A stretch of 64,000 nt of DNA from CAWDZK01 sp963726615 (GTDB lineage: Bacteria; Actinomycetota; Actinomycetes; JACCUZ01): NCBI GenBank assembly GCA_963726615.1, contig CAVSCX010000005.1, positions 58,613 through 122,612 of the forward strand, in the 5' to 3' direction. Position 1 is the first letter of the stretch, and every line of letters begins with the position of its first letter. A model generated the notes under the pieces. The model ran no database searches. It saw only the letters and a list, made by a program, of their open reading frames with translations, and was not told where the DNA came from. Made by a program: the position numbers and the translations under genes. Below are positions 53,191-60,952 of this stretch, one piece after another.

Positions 53191-54039
53191 GTGGAGGCCG
53201 GACGCACGCTGATGATGGTCGTGGCGCACCCTGACGACGACGCCTACGGGCTGGCGGGCACCGTCGCGCTGCACGCCGACGACCCCGGATTCCGGTACGT
53301 GCTCGTGCATGCGACCGACGGTGCCGCGGGTGACATCCCGCCGGGCTTCCCGGCCACCCGCGAGACCTTGGGGGCCGTCCGCCGGATCGAGGACGAGGCC
53401 GCGTGGCGGGTGCTCGGCCGGCCGCCGGACCGGCACGAGTGGCTCGACTACGACGACGGCGCGGTGTCCGACGTGCCGTTCGAGGAGCTCGTCTCGCGGA
53501 TCGCGGTGATGATGCAGGAGGAGCGGCCGGACGTCGTCGCCACCTTCGGCCCGGACGGGATCACCGGGCACCCCGACCACATCAGGGTCGGCGCCGCCAC
53601 CGACGAGGCGTTCGAGCGGGTCGCCGCGACGCCCGGGCCCGGCCTGCACCGCCTGCTGCACGGGGCGATGCCGCACTCGGTGTGGCAGCGGTGGAACACC
53701 AAGCGCCGGTCGGTCGGGCTGGACCCCTGGGAGCCTGATGTCGTCTACCACCTGCGAGGCGTGCCCGACGACCAGATCGGCCTGACCGTGGACACCTCGT
53801 CGGTGGCGATGCGCATCGTGCGGGGTCTCCAGGAGCACCGCAGCCAGCGGCACGTCATCGCCAACGCCGGTGCTACCGACGAGCAGTGGGCCCGCAGCGT
53901 CGCGCGTGAGCACTGCGTCGTCGTCCGCGGCGGCGCGGACCGGCGGCTGGGCGACGTCTTCGAGGACCTGCCCCCGCGCGACGTCGGCCGTCAGGAGTCG
54001 AGCAGTGACAACGTCGCGGGGTCGTCCGCGCCGTCGTAG
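53191..54039 (+). CDS. PIG-L family deacetylase
   Basis: A 282-residue metal-dependent LmbE/PIG-L deacetylase. The zinc-binding motif VVAHPDDDAYGLAGTV near residue 10 and the second histidine region GPDGITGHPDHIRV are intact. Relatives deacetylate GlcNAc-inositol (mycothiol, MshB), bacillithiol or lincomycin-type precursors, or detoxify mycothiol conjugates (Mca). The sequence does not decide between them. GTG at 53191. The 3' end overlaps the DUF1810 gene by 49 bp in convergent orientation. Confidence 0.88.
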   Translation: MEAGRTLMMVVAHPDDDAYGLAGTVALHADDPGFRYVLVHATDGAAGDIPPGFPATRETLGAVRRIEDEAAWRVLGRPPDRHEWLDYDDGAVSDVPFEELVSRIAVMMQEERPDVVATFGPDGITGHPDHIRVGAATDEAFERVAATPGPGLHRLLHGAMPHSVWQRWNTKRRSVGLDPWEPDVVYHLRGVPDDQIGLTVDTSSVAMRIVRGLQEHRSQRHVIANAGATDEQWARSVAREHCVVVRGGADRRLGDVFEDLPPRDVGRQESSSDNVAGSSAPS

Positions 54040-54431
54040 TAGTGCTCCAGCACCGCGCGGAACACCGGTTCGTTCGAGGCCACGTGCGCGAAGAGCGTCA
54101 TCGACGACCGGAGCTTGAGCGCGTCGACCGGACCCAGCACGTCGACCGGGTCGGTGCCGGGGCGGTCTGCAAGTGCCTGTGCGCACTCCCTCAGCCGGGG
54201 GCCGAGCACCGGGTGCGCGAGGTACGCCCGCGCCTCGTCAGCTCCGGTTATCCCGAAGTGCTGCGCGGTGCTGCTGCGGCCGAGTCCGGCAAGCTGCGGG
54301 AACACGAACCACATCCAGTGGCTGCGCTTGCGCCCCGACCACAGCTCGGCCAGCGCCTGGTCGTACGTGCCGTGCTCGCCTTGCGCGTCGACGAACCGCT
54401 GCAGGTCGAAGGGGTCGTCCGCTCTCGCCAC
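53991..54431 (-). CDS. DUF1810 family protein
   Basis: A protein of about 146 residues; the GTG at 54431 is preferred because GGAAGG lies 8 bases upstream. The characteristic segments are DPFDLQRFVDAQ, ALAELWSGRKRSHWMWFVFP, the short QLAGLGRSSTAQHFGI and DALKLRSSMTLFAHV, and they match DUF1810 (calpastatin-like in older naming). Function unknown. It overlaps the PIG-L gene tail-to-tail. Confidence 0.87.
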   Translation of the reverse strand: MARADDPFDLQRFVDAQGEHGTYDQALAELWSGRKRSHWMWFVFPQLAGLGRSSTAQHFGITGADEARAYLAHPVLGPRLRECAQALADRPGTDPVDVLGPVDALKLRSSMTLFAHVASNEPVFRAVLEHYYDGADDPATLSLLDS

Positions 54432-54525
54432 AGCTTCCACCTTCCCGCATCCGGTGCGCCGACACAGATGAGATCGGACACCACCGTGGGTCGGAGCGTG
54501 AGGACATCGACGAGAAGTGGAGGAC

Positions 54526-55100
54526 GTGCGCACGCTGAACGTCATCGAGTTCATGTCGCTGGACGGCGTGGTGCCGGCGCCGGGCGACCCCGACGAGGAC
54601 CGCTACGGCTGTTCGCGCACGGCGGCTGGCAGCGCGCCCGCTTCGACGACGTCTTCGTGCAACAGGCAATGCCGGGCATGGCCGAGACCGGCGCGCAGCT
54701 CTCCGGGCGCAGGACGAGAAGATGGCGCGTCTGGCCGACCGTCGGCGACGACGACCCGTTCGCGAGGCACCTGGACAGCGTGGTGAAGTACGTCGCCTCA
54801 CGCACCATGACCGAAGCCTCGTGGGCCCGGACGACCGTGCTGTCGGACGACGCGACCCAGGTGCGCGAGCTCAAAGAGAAGGAGGCCGGCACGATCTCCG
54901 TGCTCGGCAGCCCCGGTCTGGTGCAGACGCTGATCGAGCACGACCTGGTCGACGAGTGCGCGCTGGCCATCCACCCGGTCGTCCTGTGCAGCGGCAGGAA
55001 GCTGTTCCGCGATGCCGAGCCGGCGCGCCGGCTCGAGCTTGTCGGCTCGGTCACGACCGCGACGGGCGCGCTCATGACGACCTACCGCCCGGTCCGGTGA
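54526..55100 (+). pseudogene. RibD C-terminal/dihydrofolate-reductase-like gene, frameshifted
   Basis: Two reading frames together resemble a full reductase. Frame one from GTG 54526 gives RTLNVIEFMSLDGVVPAPGD; from about 54606 homology moves to the frame that reads LFAHGGWQRARFDDVFVQQA, then DDDPFARHLDSVVKYVASRT and VLGSPGLVQTLIEHDLVDEC and ends at 55100. A one-base loss near 54603-54611 explains the shift. A second irregularity near 54705-54735 (GRRTRRWRVWPTV) lacks two residues of the usual GRRTYEKMA-type segment. Decay is likely, but a sequencing error cannot be excluded. Confidence 0.7.
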
Positions 55101-55169
55101 GCGGTCGCTGTGACTCAGGTCGCACAAGTCGGGCGAACCGGACATGGGTCGGCTGCGTCCTCGGTTCCC

Positions 55170-56348
55170 GTGACCTCGAACCGCTCCGTCCTCCTGTCCC
55201 TTGCCGCGCTCACGCTCCTGACCGGCGCCCTCTCCGGTGGGCCCGCGGCTGCTGCTGACACGCCGACCTGCTGGGGGGCGTCGGCCACGATCGTCGGCAC
55301 CGATGGTGACGACGTCCTGGTCGGCACCGAAGGACGTGACGTGATCGTCGGTCTCGGCGGTGCGGACACGATCACTGCGCTCGGCGGGGACGACGCCGTG
55401 TGCGCGGGGGACAACACCGCCGCCTTCGACCTCGACTCGCAGACCCTGAGCGGCGTCGACCGTGTCGATGCCGGCCCGGGGGACGACGTCGTCGACGGCG
55501 GGCCAGGGCTCGACCTGCTCTTCGGCGGGGAAGGGGACGACCAGCTGGTCGGCGGTGCCAACCCGACCTTCCGCGGCGTCGACGGGGAGGCGTGGGGCGA
55601 GGTCCTCGACGGGGGTGCCGGCGTCGATCAGCTCCACGGCGGTGACGGTTACGACGAGCTGCAGGGCGGTCCGGGTCGGGACCACCTCCACGGTGACGGC
55701 GACAGCGACGCACTGTACGGCGGGTCGGCCGACGACCACCTCTGGGGCGGCACCGGCGACGACTACCTGCTGGGCGGCGACGGCGACGACGTGCTCAGGG
55801 GCGAAGAAGGCAATGACGGCGTCCTCGAGCACAACGGCGACACCGGCGACGACGAGCTGTACGGCGGTGCGGGCGACGACGACCTCCGGGCCATGGGCGG
55901 CTCGGACACCGTGCGTGGCGGCACAGGGAACGACTCGGTGAACGGCGGCAACGGCCCCGACACCATCCGTGGCGGCTCAGGGGACGATCGGCTCGTGCCC
56001 GACGACAACAAGGACCTCGTGATCGGTGGTCCAGGGACCGACACCGTCTCCTACCGCATCGACTACACCAAGGACACCAACACCCTCACCCGCAAGGCCG
56101 TGACCGTCGACCTGGCGGCCGGCCTGGCCACCGGCGGGTTCGGCCCGGACACGTTGCGCGGCGTCGAGAACGCGGAGTCCGGCAACGGTCGCGACGTCCT
56201 GCGCGGCGACGCCGGCCGCAACGTCCTGCGGAGTCACGGCGGGCCCGACGTTCTCGCCGGCCGCGGCGGCACCGACGAGCTCTACGGCGGGGCGAAGAAC
56301 GACCGCTGCACCAGCCCGTCCACCGGACCGCACGCGCACAGCTGCTGA
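55170..56348 (+). CDS. Secreted RTX-type calcium-binding repeat protein
   Basis: A protein of about 392 residues from GTG 55170; a GTG at 55110 would add 20 residues ahead of the signal peptide. After the signal (LLSLAALTLLTGALSGGPAA) nearly the whole chain consists of GGxGxDxL-type nonapeptide repeats (for example GGAGDDDLRAMGGSDTVRGG), a parallel beta-roll that binds Ca2+. No enzymatic domain or type I secretion locus is visible, so it is probably a Sec-exported structural or adhesive protein. Confidence 0.85.
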   Translation: MTSNRSVLLSLAALTLLTGALSGGPAAAADTPTCWGASATIVGTDGDDVLVGTEGRDVIVGLGGADTITALGGDDAVCAGDNTAAFDLDSQTLSGVDRVDAGPGDDVVDGGPGLDLLFGGEGDDQLVGGANPTFRGVDGEAWGEVLDGGAGVDQLHGGDGYDELQGGPGRDHLHGDGDSDALYGGSADDHLWGGTGDDYLLGGDGDDVLRGEEGNDGVLEHNGDTGDDELYGGAGDDDLRAMGGSDTVRGGTGNDSVNGGNGPDTIRGGSGDDRLVPDDNKDLVIGGPGTDTVSYRIDYTKDTNTLTRKAVTVDLAAGLATGGFGPDTLRGVENAESGNGRDVLRGDAGRNVLRSHGGPDVLAGRGGTDELYGGAKNDRCTSPSTGPHAHSC

Positions 56349-56373
56349 CCCGCCGGACCCGCAGTCTCCGGCG

Positions 56374-56570
56374 TCAGGCCCTGCTCGACTGGACGGCGAG
56401 CACGAAGCCGACGGTGCTGACGACGCCGGCCGAGCTGCCACCGTTCTCGAACGCCTTCGGCATCATCGTGTCGGCGCGCACGGCGAGGATCGCACCCGCG
56501 GCGAAGGCCCACAGGACGGGGACAACCGACGCGCTCGTGCCGCCCAGCGAGGCGAACCACAGCAAGCAGG
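56374..56570 (-). pseudogene. 3' fragment of a ZIP-family transporter gene
   Basis: The minus strand encodes WAFAAGAILAVRADTMMP, KAFENGGSSAGVVSTVGFVL and then AVQSSRA before a stop, closely matching the last ~60 residues of the intact ZIP gene at 57455-58180 (QAFAAGAILTMLADTMMP, EAFENGGRSVGLVTTLGFVL). The upstream sequence lacks the remaining helices, so it is a diverged gene remnant rather than a functional gene. Confidence 0.8.
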
Positions 56571-56840
56571 ATCCAGGGGCGGGACCGGCCGCCCGACCCG
56601 GCCTCGGCCGCCGCTCGACGTGACCGGGCCGGCGTTGGCGTCGGGAGGATATGTCCACTGGACGGAGGTGTGGCGCGCGCCGATACTCGGGACCGCGGGG
56701 GCCCGCGACCGAGCCGGTGCACCGCCTCGGCGGCTGTCCGTCGTCGAAGTCGGCGCCGTTGCCCGTCACCCGCTCACAGCGACCTGTCGGACGCCTCGGG
56801 CAGCCCTCCTGCGCGAGGCCAGCACTCGGAGGTGTCGGGG

Positions 56841-57290
56841 ATGTATCGGATCTGGGTTGCCATCGCCATCGTGCTCGTCGCACTCGTCGGCGCGCCCCAG
56901 CTGTCGGCAGCGGACAAGGGCAGCGACCGGCAGACACTGCGTTTCCTCGAGGTGCCGGACAAGGCCGACTTCGTCGACGTCGGCACACCGGGTGACAGCC
57001 CCGGAGACATGTTCCTGTTCGACAACGAACTGCAGAACCCGCGCACCGGGACCTCGCTGGGTCGGTTCGTCGGCCACTGCACGCAGCTGTTCGTCAACGC
57101 GCGGTGCGAGGCCACGATGCAGCTCGCGCCCGGGACGATCGAGCTCGCGGCGACTCTCGACTTCGCGAGCGGTCAGCCGCTGGAGGCGGCGGTCCTCGGC
57201 GGGACCGGCCGCTACCGGGATGCTGCGGGCCAGACGACGACCGTGCTCGGCGAGCAGGCAAACCAGCTGACGGTGTACCTGGACCGGTGA
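56841..57290 (+). CDS. Secreted allene-oxide-cyclase-barrel-like protein
   Basis: A 149-residue exported protein with a signal peptide (residues 1-~23, YRIWVAIAIVLVALVGAPQL). The mature part has beta-strand patterns of the AOC/dirigent-like barrel family: DSPGDMFLFDNEL, SLGRFVGHCTQLFVNARCEA and the signature AAVLGGTGRYRDAAGQTT. Two cysteines (HCTQ and RCEA) may form a disulfide. Bacterial members are not known to be cyclases. ATG 56841 follows CGGAGGTG. It lies between a ZIP remnant and an intact ZIP gene. Confidence 0.8.
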   Translation: MYRIWVAIAIVLVALVGAPQLSAADKGSDRQTLRFLEVPDKADFVDVGTPGDSPGDMFLFDNELQNPRTGTSLGRFVGHCTQLFVNARCEATMQLAPGTIELAATLDFASGQPLEAAVLGGTGRYRDAAGQTTTVLGEQANQLTVYLDR

Positions 57291-57454
57291 CCCGCGCCGC
57301 TCCGCGTCGTCGCGTCCTCTTCCGTGCGTCACGCGGCCGACGTCGCGCGGATCGCGGGTCCTGCTACCGCGGACCGGCCGCACGATGAACCGCGCCGCGA
57401 CTGCGGCACGGGTGTCCCGAGGGCGACCATGCAACCCACCTCGTGTTTCAGCAC

Positions 57455-58180
57455 TCAAGCCTGGCTGAGGAGGAAGGCAAGCACGAAGCCGAGAGTCGTC
57501 ACGAGTCCCACCGAGCGGCCGCCGTTCTCGAAGGCCTCCGGCATCATCGTGTCGGCGAGCATGGTGAGGATCGCGCCGGCGGCAAAGGCCTGGATGACCG
57601 CGATCACGGAGTCGTCCGCGTTACCGAGCGCCAGGTAGCCGACTGCGGCAGCCAGGGCTGACACCAGGGCCACCGCGACCCACAGGGTGAGGATCCATTG
57701 CCGGGACCGGCCGGCCTTCGCCAAGCCGGTCGCCGCCGACATGCCCTCGGGCACGTTGGAAAGGAAGACCGCCGCGACGACGGCGACCCCCACCGAGCCG
57801 CCGCCGACCAATGTCACCCCGATCGCCACCGATTCCGGGATGCCGTCCAGCAGCGCGCCCAGCACCAGCCCCGACGCCGCAGAACCACCTTGCTGGCCAC
57901 CGGAGCGCTTGCGCTCGTGACCGCCCCGCCGGTCCACGACCAGGTCGCCCAGAAAGAACGTCACGGCGCCGGCAAGGAGCCCGAGGACCACCTCCCGGCC
58001 GCCGCTGGTGCGGAACGCCTCCGCGGTCAGCTCGAACGCGAGGGCGCTGATGAGCACCCCGGCGCCGAACGCCATCACCACTCCGATCACCCGGGCCGGC
58101 ACGCTGCGGACCACACCGGCGGCTGCGCCCAGCACCAGCGCCAGGCCGCCGACCAGGCCCCAGAACCCCGCGAGCACCAC
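57455..58180 (-). CDS. ZIP-family metal transporter
   Basis: A 241-residue membrane protein with about eight helices, transporting divalent cations such as zinc or iron. GTG at 58180 has GGAGGAGGA upstream. The metal-binding transmembrane region contains ALLDGIPESVAIG and NVPEGMSAATGLAKAG, corresponding to helices 4 and 5 (HNxPE/HEGxE positions, here D-G-I-P-E-S and N-V-P-E-G). It ends with the AFAAGAIL and DTMMPEAFENGG segment that is also duplicated at 56374. Confidence 0.9.
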   Translation of the reverse strand: MVLAGFWGLVGGLALVLGAAAGVVRSVPARVIGVVMAFGAGVLISALAFELTAEAFRTSGGREVVLGLLAGAVTFFLGDLVVDRRGGHERKRSGGQQGGSAASGLVLGALLDGIPESVAIGVTLVGGGSVGVAVVAAVFLSNVPEGMSAATGLAKAGRSRQWILTLWVAVALVSALAAAVGYLALGNADDSVIAVIQAFAAGAILTMLADTMMPEAFENGGRSVGLVTTLGFVLAFLLSQA

Positions 58181-58260
58181 GAGTCCTCCTCCGCTCACTC
58201 GCCGGTACGCCGTACGCTGACTGCCGTCCGGTACCCCCACGAGGACTGGAACAACTCCTG

Positions 58261-59163
58261 ATGACATCCCCGCTCCCGGTCGACGAGCGGCCGGCCCGGC
58301 TGTCCGTCGGCGTCGTCGGCGCGGGTCGCGTCGGTGCGGTGCTGGGCGCGGCCCTGGCTCGGGCCGGTCACCGGGTCGTCGCGGTCTCCGGCGTCTCGGA
58401 CGCCTCGCGTCGTCGCGCCGAGGCCCTGCTGCCCGGCGTGCCGGTCGTGCCTCTGACCGAGGTGCTGGCGGCTGCGGAGCTCGTGCTGCTCACAGTGCCG
58501 GACGACGTGCTGCCGGAGCTTGTCGCCGGCGTTGCTGCCGCGGGAGAGGTGCGGGCCGGGCAGCTCGTCGTGCACACCAGCGGGCGGTACGGCGCGGCGG
58601 TGCTCGACCCTCTGACCCGGCTCGGCGCCCTGCCGCTCGCGCTGCACCCGGCGATGACCTTCACCGGCCGGCCGGAGGACCTCGCCCGGCTGGCGGGTGC
58701 CTGCTTCGGCATGACCGCACCCGAGCCGTTGCACCCGATCGCCGAGGCGCTGGTGGTCGAGATGGGCGGCGACCCGCAGTGGGTCGACGAGGCCGCACGC
58801 CCGCTGTACCACGCCGCTCTCGCCGCCGGGGCGAACCACCTGGCCACACTGGTCAACGAGTCGGTCGACCTGCTGCGCCACTGCGGCGTGTCCGAGCCCG
58901 AGCGGCTGCTCGCCCCGTTGCTCGGGGCGGCGCTGGACAACGCCCTGCGTTCCGGCGATGCGGCCCTGACCGGGCCCGTGGCGCGCGGTGACGCAGGGAC
59001 CGTGGCAGCCCACGTCGACGCGCTGCGCGCGGTGTCGCCGGACACCGCGGCGGCGTACGTCGCGATGGCACGGCTGACCGCGGACCGCGCGCTGGCCGCG
59101 GGACTGCTCAAGCCCGAGGCAGCCGAGGCCCTGCTCGACGTCCTTGCGGAAGGCGCCTCGTGA
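58261..59163 (+). CDS. Rossmann-fold and DUF2520 domain protein
   Basis: A 300-residue putative NAD(P)-dependent dehydrogenase: the Rossmann motif LSVGVVGAGRVGAVLGAALA is at residues ~14-33, and the C-terminal DUF2520 helical domain (HPAMTFTGRP, then LYHAALAAGANHLATLVNES) resembles ketopantoate/6-phosphogluconate-type reductases. The family is adjacent to panC in many actinobacteria, and the genes overlap here by 4 bp. This makes a ketopantoate-to-pantoate reduction a reasonable but unproven guess, since no panE is visible. Confidence 0.87.
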   Translation: MTSPLPVDERPARLSVGVVGAGRVGAVLGAALARAGHRVVAVSGVSDASRRRAEALLPGVPVVPLTEVLAAAELVLLTVPDDVLPELVAGVAAAGEVRAGQLVVHTSGRYGAAVLDPLTRLGALPLALHPAMTFTGRPEDLARLAGACFGMTAPEPLHPIAEALVVEMGGDPQWVDEAARPLYHAALAAGANHLATLVNESVDLLRHCGVSEPERLLAPLLGAALDNALRSGDAALTGPVARGDAGTVAAHVDALRAVSPDTAAAYVAMARLTADRALAAGLLKPEAAEALLDVLAEGAS

Positions 59164-60008
59164 CGACTCGGCTGGTGCACACCAGGAAGGACCTGCGGGC
59201 CGCGCTGGCCGGTCGTGACGGTGCTGTCGGCGTGGTGATGACGATGGGTGCGTTGCATGCCGGGCACCGCGAGCTGGTGCACGTCGCCCGGGCCCGCTGC
59301 GCGGTCGTGGTCGTGACGGTGTTCCTGAACCCCTTGCAGTTCGCGCCCACCGAGGACCTGTCCCGCTACCCGAAGACGCTGAAGGCGGACGTCGCTCTGT
59401 GCGAGGAGGAGGGGGTCGACGTCGTCTTCGCCCCCGCGGTCGAGGAGGTCTACCCGGCCGGGCGCCCGCAGGTGCAGGTTCACGCCGGCCCCCTCGGCGA
59501 CGTGCTGGAGGGGGCGTCCCGCCCGGGGCACTTCGACGGTGTCCTCACCGTGGTGGCGAAGCTGCTCAACCTGACGCGGCCCGACGTTGCCTACTTCGGC
59601 CAGAAGGACGCCCAGCAGCTGCTGCTCATCGCGCGGATGGTCCAGGACCTGAACTTCCCGGTCGAGGTCGACGCCGTCCCGACCGTGCGCGACCCGGACG
59701 GGCTGGCCCTGTCCTCGCGCAACATGTACCTCACCGAGGCTGATCGGCTTGCCGCGGTGGCGTTGTCGCGAGCGCTCTTCGCCGGCGTCGCGGACGAGGC
59801 TTCAGGAGCCGACGCCGTCCGGCGGGCCGCGCACGCCGTGCTGGACGCCGAGCCGGGCATCGCCCTGGACTACCTTGCCCTCGTCGACCCGATGACGCTG
59901 GGCGAGGTGGCCGACGATGCAGGCGGTCCCGCGCTGCTCGCCGTCGCGGCGCGCGTGGGCACCACGCGGCTCATCGACAACGTGCCGATCACCCTGCGGA
60001 CGCAGTGA
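59160..60008 (+). CDS. panC: Pantothenate synthetase
   Basis: Ligates pantoate with beta-alanine using ATP to make pantothenate. 282 residues, GTG start in a 4-bp overlap. Motifs: VVMTMGALHAGHRELV (HIGH-like), VTVFLNPLQFAPTEDLSRYP, ASRPGHFDGVLTVVAKLLNL, FGQKDAQQLLLIARM and LALSSRNMYL. All catalytic histidines are present. panD, usually nearby in actinobacteria, is not found; coaX follows with a 1-base overlap. Confidence 0.96.
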   Translation: MTTRLVHTRKDLRAALAGRDGAVGVVMTMGALHAGHRELVHVARARCAVVVVTVFLNPLQFAPTEDLSRYPKTLKADVALCEEEGVDVVFAPAVEEVYPAGRPQVQVHAGPLGDVLEGASRPGHFDGVLTVVAKLLNLTRPDVAYFGQKDAQQLLLIARMVQDLNFPVEVDAVPTVRDPDGLALSSRNMYLTEADRLAAVALSRALFAGVADEASGADAVRRAAHAVLDAEPGIALDYLALVDPMTLGEVADDAGGPALLAVAARVGTTRLIDNVPITLRTQ

Positions 60009-60820
60009 TGCTGCTCGCCATCGACGTCGGGAACACCCACACGGTCCTCGGCCTGTTCGACGGCGTGGACCTGGTCGAGCACTGGCGGATCGCCACCGAG
60101 GCGCAGCGGACCGCGGACGAGCTCGCGGTCGTGCTGCGAGGGCTGCTCACCCAGCACCCCGTGCCGCCCGGCGCCGGCGCTGTCGTCGACGGGGTGGCGG
60201 TCTGCTCCACGGTGCCGGCCGTGCTGCACGAGATGCGCGACATGTTGCAGCGGTACTACGTCGAGGTGCCGGCTGTCGTCGTCGAGCCGGGCGTACGGAC
60301 CGGGGTGCCGGTGCTGACCGACAATCCCAAGGAGGTCGGCACCGACCGGGTGGTCAACGCCCTCGCGGCCGTCGAGCTCTACGGCGGGCCGGCGATCGTC
60401 GTCGACTTCGGCACCGCCACCACCTTCGACGCCGTGTCGGCCAAGGGCGAGTACCTCGGCGGCGCGATCGCGCCGGGCATCGAGATCTCCGTCGAGGCGC
60501 TGGGCCGCCGAGGGGCGCAGCTGCGCCGGGTCGAGCTCAGCCGCCCCCGCTCGGTGATCGGGCGGTCGACGGTGGAGGCCCTGCAGGCAGGGATCCTCTA
60601 CGGCTTCGCCGGCCAGGTCGACGGTGTCGTGGCCCGGATGGCCACCGCGATCGTCGGCCCGACCGGAGACCCCGGCGACGTCACCGTGATCGCGACCGGC
60701 GGGCTGGCCCCGCTCGTCCTCGACGACGCCGCCGCCCTCGACGAGTACGAGCCGTGGCTGACGCTGATCGGCCTGCGCCTCGTCTTCGAGCGCAACCAGC
60801 CCGACCCGGCGTACGGCTGA
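60008..60820 (+). CDS. coaX: Type III pantothenate kinase
   Basis: Phosphorylates pantothenate, the committed step to coenzyme A. ATG at 60008 (TGATG with the panC stop); a GTG at 60005 is also possible. 270 residues, ASKHA fold: MLLAIDVGNTHTVLGLF (phosphate 1), TDNPKEVGTDRVVNALAA, VDFGTATTFDAVSAKGEYLG and a final adenosine motif VIATGGLAPLV. This class is feedback-resistant to CoA and needs a monovalent cation. A three-hairpin element follows 4 bp after the stop. Confidence 0.95.
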   Translation: MLLAIDVGNTHTVLGLFDGVDLVEHWRIATEAQRTADELAVVLRGLLTQHPVPPGAGAVVDGVAVCSTVPAVLHEMRDMLQRYYVEVPAVVVEPGVRTGVPVLTDNPKEVGTDRVVNALAAVELYGGPAIVVDFGTATTFDAVSAKGEYLGGAIAPGIEISVEALGRRGAQLRRVELSRPRSVIGRSTVEALQAGILYGFAGQVDGVVARMATAIVGPTGDPGDVTVIATGGLAPLVLDDAAALDEYEPWLTLIGLRLVFERNQPDPAYG

Positions 60821-60823
60821 CCC

Positions 60824-60919
60824 ACCCGAGTTGATCACGCTCGCGTGGTCAACTCGGGTCGACAGTGGCTTGCACGCCACTGTCAGGCCGAAATGACCAC
60901 GCTTACGTGATCAACTCCG
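60824..60919 (+). repeat. Three-hairpin intergenic element, copy 3
   Basis: Hairpin 1: 16-bp arms 60824-60839 and 60844-60859, one G-U position, loop CTCG. Hairpin 2: perfect 9-bp 60861-60869 with 60876-60884. Hairpin 3: 60894-60901 with 60906-60913, loop CTTA, which is the reverse complement of the TAAG loop in the other copies. It starts 4 bp after the coaX stop, upstream of lysS. Confidence 0.9.
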
Positions 60920-60952
60920 CCGGGTGGGGGAGGGCTCGGTAGCCTGGGAGGT

